DNA from: Aurelia coerulea
Taxonomy: Eukaryota > Cnidaria > Scyphozoa > Semaeostomeae > Ulmaridae
Length of the DNA stretch: 64,000 bases
Assembly (NCBI GenBank): GCA_039566865.1
Contig: CM076955.1
Location: 16,847,501 to 16,911,500 of the forward strand
Direction: 5' to 3'
Part shown: piece by piece, positions 29,980 to 38,973 of the stretch
How positions within the stretch are numbered: position 1 is the first letter of the stretch
Layout: every line of letters starts with the position of its first letter
Notes under the pieces: model-generated
Seen by the model: the letters and a program-made list of their open reading frames with translations, nothing else
Database searches by the model: none
Told to the model about the DNA's origin: nothing
Program-made: the position numbers and the translations under genes

Positions 29980-30118
29980 TCATATCAGAAAGTACTAAAC
30001 TGTGCAGAGCACAGTGAGCCTCGATGCGAAGAGGAGGCGAAGAAGAAATAAAAATTGGAGGAGCCTCGGCGAACTCCGATCAGAGTTCTTCGAGCCTCCT
30101 CGTAGCATCGAGATCACT
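29980..30118. repeat. DIRS copy 1 internal complementary region
   Basis: The segment reads as the complement of the outer left end (ending GGCGAAGAAGAA) fused directly to the complement of the outer right end (ATAAAAATTGGAGGAGCC). This is the circle-junction template that DIRS elements use to rebuild their non-identical termini. Confidence 0.88.
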
Positions 30119-30179
30119 GTGCTCCCACCCATGCCCTCCCCTGCAGGGGGGCCAGACGAAAAACACCTCCATCTCTGTA

Positions 30180-30387
30180 AATTACTGAGGGGGAACATGG
30201 GCGTCGGCGCTTATATACCGTCGTAGGACCATTGTTATTTGTTTCTTTAAATAGCGGGTTGGATCATGTGATCGGAAGCAATCTCATATCAGAAAGTACT
30301 AAACTGTGCAGAGCACAGTGATCTCGATGCTACGAGGAGGCTCGAAGAACTCTAATCGGAGTTCGCCGAGGCTCCTCCAATTTTTAT
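30180..30387 (-). repeat. DIRS copy 1 right inverted terminal repeat
   Basis: Complement of the left terminal repeat plus an outer extension ending GCTCCTCCAATTTTTAT. It includes the inward-facing TATATACC box and GATCGGAAGCAATC block shared with the left end. Confidence 0.88.
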
Positions 30388-30499
30388 ATCTTTCCGGGGT
30401 GCAAAGACTTGGAATGAATTGCCTTTGGATGTCAAACAAGCACCCTCTCTTAGCATTTTTAAAAGTATGCTGAAGAGTAATTTGCCTCTCTCAGGCTAA
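30388..30499 (+). pseudogene. CR1/L2-like LINE, C-terminal part after DIRS
   Basis: This is the C-terminal block of the LINE whose first part ends at 19378. The motif FRGAKTWNELP is the usual end-block of CR1/L2 proteins, and the stop is at 30497-30499. With the preceding GCGAT at 19374-19378 the frame reads continuously across the excised DIRS. Confidence 0.88.
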
Positions 30500-30647
30500 C
30501 TCCTTTGTTTTTCATTTATTTTATTTTTTTTATTTAGATTGTAAATATAGGTAATTTGATAGTAATTTTTAGTAACATTGTAAAGTTTGGCACGGCCCCC
30601 TGTAAAGCAATCCTCTCGATTGACGGGGCCACCGTGTAAAAATAATG
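30500..30647 (+). other. 3' UTR of the split LINE
   Basis: AT-rich, with a GC-rich hairpin (CACGGCCCCCTG...GGGGCCACCGTG, 30591-30637) near the end, then AAAAATAATGAA. Such 3' hairpins are common at CR1/L2 ends. Confidence 0.7.
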
Positions 30648-30708
30648 AAACATAAGATCCTTTTGGATGATTACAAAGTCTGTCCTGAGCTAAACAAGCA
30701 TAAGAATA

Positions 30709-31106
30709 CACGTTTTTTTATAAGAAACTTGGATCAGCACTTAGTACTAAAAGTTTCTTAATTTCGCATGAAAATTTCGGTGTTTTAGTAGTAAAAGTTT
30801 CTTAATTAGTTTCTTATTTTTTTGGGCCTAAACTAGCGGTATTGTTCGAAGTTGAGCCTTCTTCTCGAGAAAGGGCTTCCATTTTGCATTAACATTGACA
30901 TCAAGGCAAAAATTTACCAATTTTGCAGTTAAAAGTCAAAAGAAGACGAATGTACCTTTGTTAGAGGGACATAGAATAAGAGAGACATACAGAAATAAAG
31001 TTTTAGAGTTTCTTAACTGTTCTTGAGCGTAGTACAAGAGTTTCTTAAATTTTTGGTCATCGTAGTACTAGTTTCTTATAAACCAGTTTCTTATAAAAAA
31101 AACGTG
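30709..31106. mobile_element. TA-type MITE family 1, in K1
   Basis: Terminal inverted repeats CACGTTTTTTTATAAGAAAC, flanked by TA on both sides (30707-30708 and 31107-31108). Copy K3 has AGAATATCTG at this point, the empty site with a single TA. A TA duplication fits the Tc1/mariner superfamily. Confidence 0.88.
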
Positions 31107-31555
31107 TATCTGAATGTTGATTTCTTCATAACCCCAAATGACCGTAGATGCTGTTTTTAGCTACAGTCAGAGAGATGAGTGTTGCTGCTAAAGTCGCCTT
31201 CAATGGAAAATCGAGCGCCTTGTATAAGGACAAGAATCGCCTCAAAGGCAATATTTTGGTCTTTATGTCAAACGAGAATGATACGCAAAAATCAAAAGTC
31301 ATTACCCCTATTTTGCTTAGTTCGTGCACGAAACTATTGGTGCATCTGTGTCAAATGAGATGTCATGTGAGATTTACGATAACGCAAAAATACTTATGCA
31401 GAACCCTAACGTTTCAATTGTTGCTATTCGCGGGCATCTAATTTGAGACAAGCAGTCACGAAGATAACCTCTGTGCAGAATGATATGCATGAAGATGTTT
31501 TGAAAAGTTCAGTGTGATCTCGTGCCTCGTGCCTTCCCCCAGTCAATGGCGCCAT

Positions 31556-31736
31556 AGACCTTTTTGCTATTCAGGAAAGAATCAGAATCGAACAAACTTT
31601 TGCTACACTTTGTACAATTTTCGAATGTGCACAATAGTGATAGAAGCTCTAACGCCACTCGATCGAACGTAACGTATAAAAATGTATAAAAATAACGTTC
31701 GATCCAGGCTCCTTTTAGAATAGCTAAAAGGTCTAT
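31556..31736. mobile_element. 180-bp insertion with TAGACCTTTT inverted ends, in K1
   Basis: TAGACCTTTTTGCTATTC and its complement bound the insertion; K2 and K3 read GGCGCCATTGTTTGCTG continuously without it. It also has inner inverted ATAACGTTCGATC / GATCGAACGTAACG motifs. No clear target duplication. Confidence 0.75.
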
Positions 31737-32303
31737 TGTTTGCTGGGATTCTGCACCTTTCTGTAGCTGTGTAGGAAGGGGATCCTTCTATCTTCAGTGA
31801 TGCTGCGAATGCTAGCCTCTGTGCAGGCCACCAGTTACATCATCCTCTAAAGTTGACTTATTTGCATAATGAGTACTATCAATAAGTGGCTAATGATTCG
31901 TTCGTTCTAGAAAACGATTGTTTTGACATAATTAAGCTGCTAATGAAGTCAAGAACGTGCCAATTCTGGGTAAATTTGTTGTTGTGCCAGGGTAAACATC
32001 ATGGTAATTTATCCATCTTATGGTGTCAAATCTGTCTAACATGAAATAAGCCGACGTCAAACGTTGCTATAGGATCGCGGGAAACTTCTGTCTTGTATGC
32101 GCTTTATGTGCGCTTTCTTTATTTCAGTGCCAATTAGCAGAGATAAAACGTTAATCAATCGCTTTAACGAGCGTGACGGAAGTGGGTTACTTTCTTTCTG
32201 ACTGACATCGAAGCCCCTTCTTAGATTACAAAGTTGGACTTTGTAATCAAACATAAGATCCTTTTGGATGATTACAAAGTCTGTCCTGAGCTAAACAAGC
32301 TAA

Positions 32304-32905
32304 AGCCCCGTTAAAACGCTTTCAACATTGCACTGAACATCGCTCTACATTTGTAGAGCGATGTTCAGCGATGTTGAGTGGTGTTTAGTGGGGGTGTTAA
32401 AACGCTCTCAACAATTTGACTGAAAATTTGTTGAGCGACGTAACTTCTCACTTTCGGAGAGCCAAGACGAGGCAAACCTCTATTTGGGTACAATCGTTTT
32501 GGCGCCATATACAGTAGTTTGTGTTAGTTTGTGTTCAAAATGGCGGTAGGAATTTTTAAATGAAATTAAACTCCTCCCTCATCACTATTCGATCACGCTC
32601 TCGATATGTTCTGGAAGTTTATTTGTTTCTTTCTTTCTTTGGCGCAAAAAGTAATGGTTAGTGCGCTTGCGCCGACTGAACATTGTTGGACGGAGTGTTA
32701 AAATGCTCTCAACATCGCTCAACAACACCTAGAACAATAGAAATGTCGAGTCGACCCACTGAACATTTTTGACTTCTTTCAAACTCCACTCAACATCGCT
32801 GAACACCACACAACATCACTGAACATCACTGAACAGGGTGTTAAAATGCTCTCAACATTTGTCCTCTACAAATGTAGAGCGATGTTCAGTGCAATGTTGA
32901 GAGCG
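32304..32905. mobile_element. element L, ATGTTGAG/CTCAACAT-rich inverted repeat
   Basis: The ends share GTTAAAACGCTTTCAACATT / GTTACGCTCTCAACATT, TGCACTGAACATCG and CTCTACATTTGTAGAG in opposite orientation. The interior repeats short GAACATCGCTCAACA words. No gene. Confidence 0.7.
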
Positions 32906-33763
32906 TAACCCCAATAACCCCAAATTCCCGTAGATGCTGTTTTTAGCTACAGTCAGAGAGATGAGTGTTGCTGCTAAAGTCGCCTTCAATGGAAAATCAA
33001 GCGCCTTGTATAAGAAAAAGAACCGCATCAAAGGCAACATTTTGGTCTTTATGTCAAACGAGAATGATACGCAAAAATCAAAAGTTTCGTGCACAAAACT
33101 ATTGGTGCATTTGTGTCAAATGAGATGTCATGTGAGATTTACGATAACGCAAAATTACTTATGCAGAACCCAACAGAGCGTTTCATTTGTTGCTATTCGC
33201 GGGCATCTAATTTGAGACAAGCAGTCACGAAGATAACCTCTGTGCAGAATGATATGCATGAAGATGGTTTGGTTCAGTGTGATCTCGTGCCTTCCCCCTG
33301 TCAATGGCGCCATTGTTTGCTGGGATTCTGCAACTTTCTGTAGCTGTGTAGGAGGGGGATCCTTCTTCCTTCGGTGATACTGCGAATGCTAGCCTCTGTG
33401 CAGGCCGCCGGTTACATCATCCTCTAAAGTTGACTTATTTGCATAATGAGTACTATCAATAAGGCTAATGATTCGTTCGTTCTAGAAAACGATTGTTTTG
33501 ACATAATTGAGCTGCTAATGAAGTCAAGAACGTGCCAATTCTGGGTAAATTTGTTGTTGCGTCAGGGTAAACATCTTGGTGATTTATCCATCTTAAGGTG
33601 TCAAATCTGTCTAACATGAAATAAGCCGACGTCAAATGTTGCTATAGGATCGCGGGAAACTTCTGTCTAGTATGCGCTTTATGTGCGCTTTCTTTATTTC
33701 AGTGCCAATTAGCTGAGATAAAACGTTAATCAATTGCTTTAACGAGCGTGACGGAAGTGGGTT

Positions 33764-33764
<1 letters not shown>

Positions 33765-33795
<31 letters not shown>

Positions 33796-33796
33796 A
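33765..33796 (+). repeat. (CTTT)n microsatellite
   Basis: Seven or so CTTT units inside K2, shorter in K1. Confidence 0.9.
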
Positions 33797-33845
33797 CTGA
33801 CTGACATCGAAGCCCCTTCTTAGATTACAAAGTGGACTTTGTAAT

Positions 33846-34211
33846 CAAAAATATATTTTCTATTCCGTATGTTGTTGTCTTTATATTCGGCAACTGCAAA
33901 TGATTCTCACTTTTCAAACTGTAGTGAATATTTCTCTCAGTAAAAATGTTTTTCATGAATGTTGGATTTAGATTGTTTTTTGTTTTGAATATTTCAAGCA
34001 TTAGCAATTGCAGATTGTGCTGATGAATGGTAACATATTTTCTCTTCAACTTTTCTAGCTCTGTTATACTATCTCTGCATACCAATCGCAGTGCTCTTTC
34101 GTGAATGCGATTTAATTTTGAATTAGTTGCCCTATCATTATACATCCATACAAGTGGGCAATAATTGAATTGTGCCCTGATGAAGGAATTCATTAAAATT
34201 TCTGATTTGAT
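33846..34211 (-). pseudogene. LINE C-terminal fragment
   Basis: Minus-strand frame with FIRAQFNYCPLVWMYNDRA and NRIHERALRLVCRD, the conserved region after the RT thumb in many CR1/Jockey-group LINEs (the FNYCPL.WM and HER.LR.V blocks). It is cut at 33846 by the end of K2 and at 34211 by the 3' tail of the CR1-like element. It belongs to a different family from the neighbouring full element. Confidence 0.8.
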
Positions 34212-34298
34212 AGAACCAATAATAATAATAATATAAGTAATTAAGGGAGTGGAAGGTCGTGAGACCTATAAAGCCCTGCTACGTTCTATCACACACGA

Positions 34299-37133
34299 CT
34301 AAATCGTGTACGAGAATCTGTCTACGTGTTTTAGTCGATCATATGCTCGTTCAAATTGTTGCACTGTCGAACAGTTGATAACCTCGCTTGATAAATTATT
34401 CCAGTCATTAATGACCCGTTGCGTGAAAAATTTTTTACGAACGTTTAAGTTACACCTCTTCTTGAATAACTTCAGTTTATGTCCTCTTGTATTGCTTTGT
34501 TTCAATTCGAAGAGCAAGGACGGATCAGTGTCCATAAAGCCCTTTAATAGTTTAAAGGTCAGAATCATGTCTCCGCGTTTTTTTCTGTATTCTAGTGATG
34601 GCAGGTCTAATGCTCTTAATCGATCACCGTATGACTTGTCCTTAATCGTTTTTACTAGTTTCGTGGCTCTGCGCTGTACGCTTTCAAGCCTTTTGACGTG
34701 TTTGATTAGATAAGGGCTCCATATAGCTCCAGCAGACTCCAGTAAGGGTCTAACTAAACTCTTGTATAAAATTAAAAAGACTTCTTTATTAATGAATTTG
34801 ATTGTTCGTTTTATTGACGCGAGGACTCCATTTGCTTTCTTTACGCATTCGGCAACTTGTTTTTCAAACGTAAGTTTACTATCTACAAAAACACCAAGGT
34901 CTTTTACATCTGCTGATATTGAGATGTTCGTTTCACATTTGTTCTTTTCGTCCTGAACATGATATCTCGGCGATGTGTCGAGCTGATTGCCAAGATAGAG
35001 TACATGGCATTTGTCTGTATTAAGTGGAAGTTGCCACTGTTTCGACCATTTTCCAACATTTGTTATATCCGACTGGATTTGGACTTTATTTCCAGCGCTT
35101 GATGAATAGAGTTTCAAATCATCAGCAAACATTTTCACTTTGCATTCATCTAAGATGTCAGGTAAATCATTTATGTACAGTACAAAAAGTAATGGTCCTA
35201 GCACACTTCCCTGTGGTACACCGCTTAATACGTTACTCCAATTCGATTTGTAACCGTTTAGAACGACGCGTTGTTTCCGATCACTTAGAAAAGATGATAT
35301 CCAGGCAAGGATCTTTCCGTCAATTCCGTAACATTTCAGTTTGAGTAATAATCTTTCATGTGGTACCGAGTCGAATGCTTTCGCAAAATCAAAGTAGATA
35401 ACGTCAACGCATTTTCCTTGATCTAACAATGAAGTTACTTCTTCAAAAAATTCGAGTAGTTGCAATACGCAGGATCTTTTGCAACGGAATCCGAATTGAT
35501 CAGGTGAAAAAAGGTTATGTTCGTCTAAATGATTTACGATACCGTTTTTTATTATTCTTTCCATCACTCTACATATAATCGAGGTAAGGCTAATCGGTCT
35601 ATAGTTTTCTCTAGCATGTTTGTTACCTTTCTTGAATATAGGGGAGACATTGGCTAATTTCCACGTGTTGGGAAGAACCCCTGTGTCAAGGCTACTTTTG
35701 AAAATTAAATGCAATGGATGGGCGATGACATCCGCAGTTTCTTTTAGTACTCTAGGATGTATGTTATCTGGTCCAGGAGATTTCGATGTATTCAGAGATT
35801 TAATTATCTCGAGAATCGCTTCTTCACTAATTTCAACATTGGCTAAGACAGAACAACGATTGGAATTTGTTACGTTTGGCAGGCTTGATAAATCTTCTTT
35901 TGTGAATACTGAAGTAAAGAACTCATTTAAGATATCGACTTTCTGTTGTTCCGAGGATGTGTAAGAATTATCATCAGTTTTCAAATCAGGTACTTTTGAC
36001 TTTGTTTTTAATTTAGAATTTGCATACTTCCAATATTTTTTGCTGTTCGATTTTATCGTAGTAGCGATGTTTTTCTCAAACTCCTTTATCTTTTTGCGAA
36101 CTTTTGACTTTATATTGTTTGAATGTCTTTTAAACCTGTCGTAATCTTTTCCTGTTTTTGTTACAATCCATCTTTTGTAGGCATTATGTTTCTTTTTCAA
36201 CGATTTGAGAATGGATTTGTTCATCCAAGCTGGCTGTTTCTTATCTTGGTCCTTTGGAGTGCTACTGTACTTTGGGATGAATTTGTCCATTAAAAAGTTG
36301 AGTTTTGATTCTAGGTATGACATCATAGAGTCTGGAGTCATACCCGCGAGTTCTTGGTCCCAATTAATTCTCTTTAATTCATCGTTCAAAGACTTGTAAT
36401 CACCTCGATCATATGCGTATCTATTCGAATCTGATGCTGGATTATGTTGTCTAACTACCTCAATTGTATATACCATCTCAACGGAGAGGTGATCACTTGA
36501 TCCCAAGGGTTCCTTGTATTCTAATTTTTGAACAGAATTAGAATCATTAGTAAATATCAAATCAAGGCAGTTTGATCTTTGGCCTTGTCGATGTCTTGTT
36601 TCCATGTCAATGTGCTGTGTAAGTAGGCAATCATCGGTTGCCTCGAGGAATGCATAAGCTGGATGAGTTACATCTGTATTGGTTAGATGGTTTCCCCAGT
36701 CAATTTCTGGGTAGTTGAAGTCACCGAAAATTAATACACTGCCATAAGACTTATTAGTAGCCACCGTTTTCATTAGATTGATTAGGGATATGTGATTATC
36801 GAGTGAGGGGCTTCTGTAAACAATCCCACAGATCATTTTCTCTTGATTGCTTATTGATATTTCAACAAAAACTGACTCGATGGAGGGAACGCTGTAATCT
36901 AACTGCCGTGCTTTTATGTAATCTTTAAGATAAAGAGCTACTCCTCTTGACTCGCTTTTTCCAAAATTTGTGAATATTTTATATCCATCGATAATGTAAC
37001 TATTTTCAGTCCATTTGATAGTTACGTTTTTTGGTAGAATCTCTGTAACTGCACATAAATCTGTTTTTGATTGAATTAATCTGATTTGAAGTTCCTGTAG
37101 TTTGTTGCTTAAACAATCCGCATTTGTGTACAT
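34299..37133 (-). CDS. CR1-like ORF2: APE endonuclease and reverse transcriptase
   Basis: 944 residues from the first ATG. The apurinic-like endonuclease occupies residues 1-225: Glu31 (TEILP), GDFNYPEIDW (137-146) and SDHLSV (213-218). A linker leads to RT motifs: SPGPDNIHP (452-460), NYRPISLTS (510-518), FDFAKAFDSVPH (581-592), GVPQGSVLGPLLF (638-650), MFADD (668-672, catalytic) and LGVFVDS. The C-terminal thumb region ends at the NNLSSEV block. All key acidic residues are present. The frame stays open upstream of the first ATG for at least 40 codons, overlapping the end of ORF1, so translation could begin by coupling or frameshift. It acts in target-primed reverse transcription. Confidence 0.92.
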   Translation of the reverse strand: MYTNADCLSNKLQELQIRLIQSKTDLCAVTEILPKNVTIKWTENSYIIDGYKIFTNFGKSESRGVALYLKDYIKARQLDYSVPSIESVFVEISISNQEKMICGIVYRSPSLDNHISLINLMKTVATNKSYGSVLIFGDFNYPEIDWGNHLTNTDVTHPAYAFLEATDDCLLTQHIDMETRHRQGQRSNCLDLIFTNDSNSVQKLEYKEPLGSSDHLSVEMVYTIEVVRQHNPASDSNRYAYDRGDYKSLNDELKRINWDQELAGMTPDSMMSYLESKLNFLMDKFIPKYSSTPKDQDKKQPAWMNKSILKSLKKKHNAYKRWIVTKTGKDYDRFKRHSNNIKSKVRKKIKEFEKNIATTIKSNSKKYWKYANSKLKTKSKVPDLKTDDNSYTSSEQQKVDILNEFFTSVFTKEDLSSLPNVTNSNRCSVLANVEISEEAILEIIKSLNTSKSPGPDNIHPRVLKETADVIAHPLHLIFKSSLDTGVLPNTWKLANVSPIFKKGNKHARENYRPISLTSIICRVMERIIKNGIVNHLDEHNLFSPDQFGFRCKRSCVLQLLEFFEEVTSLLDQGKCVDVIYFDFAKAFDSVPHERLLLKLKCYGIDGKILAWISSFLSDRKQRVVLNGYKSNWSNVLSGVPQGSVLGPLLFVLYINDLPDILDECKVKMFADDLKLYSSSAGNKVQIQSDITNVGKWSKQWQLPLNTDKCHVLYLGNQLDTSPRYHVQDEKNKCETNISISADVKDLGVFVDSKLTFEKQVAECVKKANGVLASIKRTIKFINKEVFLILYKSLVRPLLESAGAIWSPYLIKHVKRLESVQRRATKLVKTIKDKSYGDRLRALDLPSLEYRKKRGDMILTFKLLKGFMDTDPSLLFELKQSNTRGHKLKLFKKRCNLNVRKKFFTQRVINDWNNLSSEVINCSTVQQFERAYDRLKHVDRFSYTI

Positions 37134-37234
37134 ACATTTTAGTCCATTTTTCTTTAATACTGCGACATTGGGTACGGTAGCCTGATTGTTTATGCCAGGA
37201 AAGGGTATGCGGTTTGGTTCTATTTTTTTATCAT

Positions 37235-38797
37235 CTATTGAGGAACGAGGTATTGATCTGCCACTGGCCTTTGAATATGGTGAATCTGTTGAGCTGATTG
37301 TTGTTGGTACATTGGGTGGTTCAGGAACTGACTGGCTGGCTGCGTCATTGTGTACATGGGTGCTGGTGAAGGTAACTGACTTTGTGATGTGACTGGCAAT
37401 ATCTTGTTTAGCTTTGCTTCTAAGAGTTGTTCTAAAAAAGACTCAACATTAACGCTTGCTGATGGATGCTGTATTTCTTCCTGCTGCGACCTATGGTTTT
37501 CACGTCTTCGGTTACCATACATTGGATTGTTATTCCTTGATTCTTTCAAATGAAGGAAATTACATTGTAACCCCTTAGTGCAACCAGATTGGCTGCCGAA
37601 GAATCTGCATGTATGCACAATTTTATGTTCGTACTTGCAATTTGATCTATTGCAAATCCCCCTGTTAAAATTTTTGCAAACATTATGCCACGGCTTGGCA
37701 AGCTTTTGGGTGTGGCTTTCGACTGCACCGGGTCGTTTTCCATTTGTTTGCTCAAATGTGGAACTATGTCCTTGCGAAGGAGGTGATTCTGCTGAAACTT
37801 CACCTTGCTGTATGGGACCTGTTGTGGTGGTTGTTTGAATTGGGACTCCTGCTTTGTGTGGTTCTTTGGAAACTTTAATTTTCAGATCATTGACCATTTT
37901 CAAGAGAGAATCAATCTTTTGCTCTTGGTCAAAGGACCTTGCTGTTAAGAGATCAATTTGGCTTTGAAACCGAGACTTCTCTCTTTTCAATTCTTCGTTT
38001 TCACACATTAGCTTGTGAAATGTGATGTTGGTTCCATCGTTGTTGGTTGAAGAACGGCGCTCTTTGTTTACATTGTTAACCGATATATCATCATGACAAG
38101 GCTCATTGCTTTTGAAAGACTTGGTGTCGTCATCAGTAATCCGAATGTCTATTGTGGGATCCCAAGTCGCAGTGGCCGTAGTGACTTCTTCCGGAATTTT
38201 TGCGGAAGGGGATTCTGCTTTGGTATCATCTTGAAAATGAATAGTTACTAGTTTTCCCTTTTTCTTCGGATGGCTTGTTATTGTCCCAGGGAATTCTTCA
38301 CTCTCAGATTTCTTTAGCATTTTAACCTTTGACTGTCCATGTTTAATTGCCTGAACTAAAACTTTGATGAAAGGAAATTCAAAGTCAATCCAGTCATGTG
38401 CTGCAAACGATGAGACGACGACTGAATTCTTTGAGCCAGTCAGGTGGAAGGTTATTCCAAGGACCTTGCGGTATTGATTTCCTCCTTCAGTATGGTATAT
38501 TTCTAGCCTTAGCTGTTTCAGCAAATCATACTCAAATTGATCTTTGGTATCTCGTGAAGGGGCCTCTCCCTTCTCATTTTCCCATAATACGAAGATGGAA
38601 TCTTTGTAGGTTTTACATGTAGCCAAGTGGTCAAAATATCGAATATCGCAAGCTTGGATTATTTGGATAAGAGCCTCTCTCGAAGGAAGAGAAATGCTCC
38701 CTCCACTCTTGTATGTATTAAATTCCCAACTGGTTGTTTGGGCATCACTGCCAGGTGTTCTCTTGGACTTAATCTTAATAGCCTTTGGTGAACGCAT
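37235..38797 (-). CDS. CR1-like ORF1 with two CCCH zinc fingers
   Basis: 520 residues. The N-terminal ~160 residues are unclassified. Residues 259-312 form a likely coiled coil (Glu/Lys/Leu-rich, with ELKREKSRFQ and QKIDSLLKMV), and two zinc fingers follow: CX7CX4CX3H (374-391) and CX8CX5CX3H (397-416). A Gln/Pro-rich tail ends the protein. Coiled coil plus nucleic-acid-binding domain is the usual plan of a LINE ORF1, whose product trimerises and binds element RNA; tandem CCCH fingers are a less common choice than CCHC knuckles or RRMs. Its 3' end overlaps the open ORF2 frame. Confidence 0.85.
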   Translation of the reverse strand: MRSPKAIKIKSKRTPGSDAQTTSWEFNTYKSGGSISLPSREALIQIIQACDIRYFDHLATCKTYKDSIFVLWENEKGEAPSRDTKDQFEYDLLKQLRLEIYHTEGGNQYRKVLGITFHLTGSKNSVVVSSFAAHDWIDFEFPFIKVLVQAIKHGQSKVKMLKKSESEEFPGTITSHPKKKGKLVTIHFQDDTKAESPSAKIPEEVTTATATWDPTIDIRITDDDTKSFKSNEPCHDDISVNNVNKERRSSTNNDGTNITFHKLMCENEELKREKSRFQSQIDLLTARSFDQEQKIDSLLKMVNDLKIKVSKEPHKAGVPIQTTTTTGPIQQGEVSAESPPSQGHSSTFEQTNGKRPGAVESHTQKLAKPWHNVCKNFNRGICNRSNCKYEHKIVHTCRFFGSQSGCTKGLQCNFLHLKESRNNNPMYGNRRRENHRSQQEEIQHPSASVNVESFLEQLLEAKLNKILPVTSQSQLPSPAPMYTMTQPASQFLNHPMYQQQSAQQIHHIQRPVADQYLVPQ

Positions 38798-38973
38798 AGT
38801 TTCCGTGTCTGCTTTCCTTCGAGATGGCCTAAATCTTGCTTGGCCTAAGGCTGCTTCAAAATTTAATCTTGATTCTTGCTGAAGATCAACAGATTGAGGT
38901 CCTCACGAAGTAATATCAAACTAACAGCACCAGTGCTGTAGGTTTTTATCAACTATGACGATGCTTCCAATGA

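Larger units (their letters stand above)
19379..30387 (+). mobile_element. DIRS retrotransposon, copy 1 (interrupted)
   Basis: Complete left and right ends, gag-like ORF, RT/RNase H ORF and tyrosine recombinase ORF, with an internal complementary region near the 3' end. A 6-kb foldback (23649-29649) splits the recombinase gene. Without that insertion the element is about 5.0 kb, the same as copy 2 at 53896-58895 and nearly identical to it. The element sits in the LINE at 18435-30499 with no target duplication: removing 19379-30387 restores codons GCG ATA TCT TTC in frame. Absence of a duplication is expected for recombinase-mediated DIRS insertion. Confidence 0.92.
30648..32247 (+). mobile_element. 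repeat K, copy 1 (with two nested insertions)
   Basis: Begins AACATAAGATCCTTTTGG and ends in a perfect 11-bp hairpin GATTACAAAGT-TGG-ACTTTGTAATC (32224-32248). Copy 2 follows head to tail at 32248, copy 3 lies inverted at 51896-52852. A TA MITE (30709-31106) and a 180-bp insertion (31556-31736) interrupt it. Open frames (MSVAAKVAFNGKSSALYK and, in another frame, SCEIYDNAKLLMQ) recur in all copies but are broken; no family recognised. There are no LTR-like TG...CA ends. Confidence 0.7.
32248..33845 (+). mobile_element. repeat K, copy 2 (with nested element L)
   Basis: Head-to-tail with K1: the first 56 bp of K (to ACAAGC) are at 32248-32303. Element L follows, then the K body from about 32906 to the terminal hairpin GATTACAAAGT-GG-ACTTTGTAATC near 33820-33843. 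About 50 bp of K are missing at the L junction. The right end abuts a LINE fragment. Confidence 0.7.
34212..38970 (-). mobile_element. CR1-like LINE, near full length
   Basis: Contains ORF1 (37235-38797) and ORF2 (34299-37133), a short 3' UTR with an (AAT)n tail (34214-34232, read as (ATT)n on the plus strand of the transcript's complement) and about 170 bp of 5' leader. Its 5' edge abuts the LINE fragment ending at 38974. Both frames are uninterrupted, so the copy could be recent. Confidence 0.85.

Noticed and set aside
30648..33845. K1 and K2 as a pair of LTRs
   Set aside because: They are directly adjacent without an internal region, lack TG...CA ends and a 5-bp duplication, and end in a hairpin.
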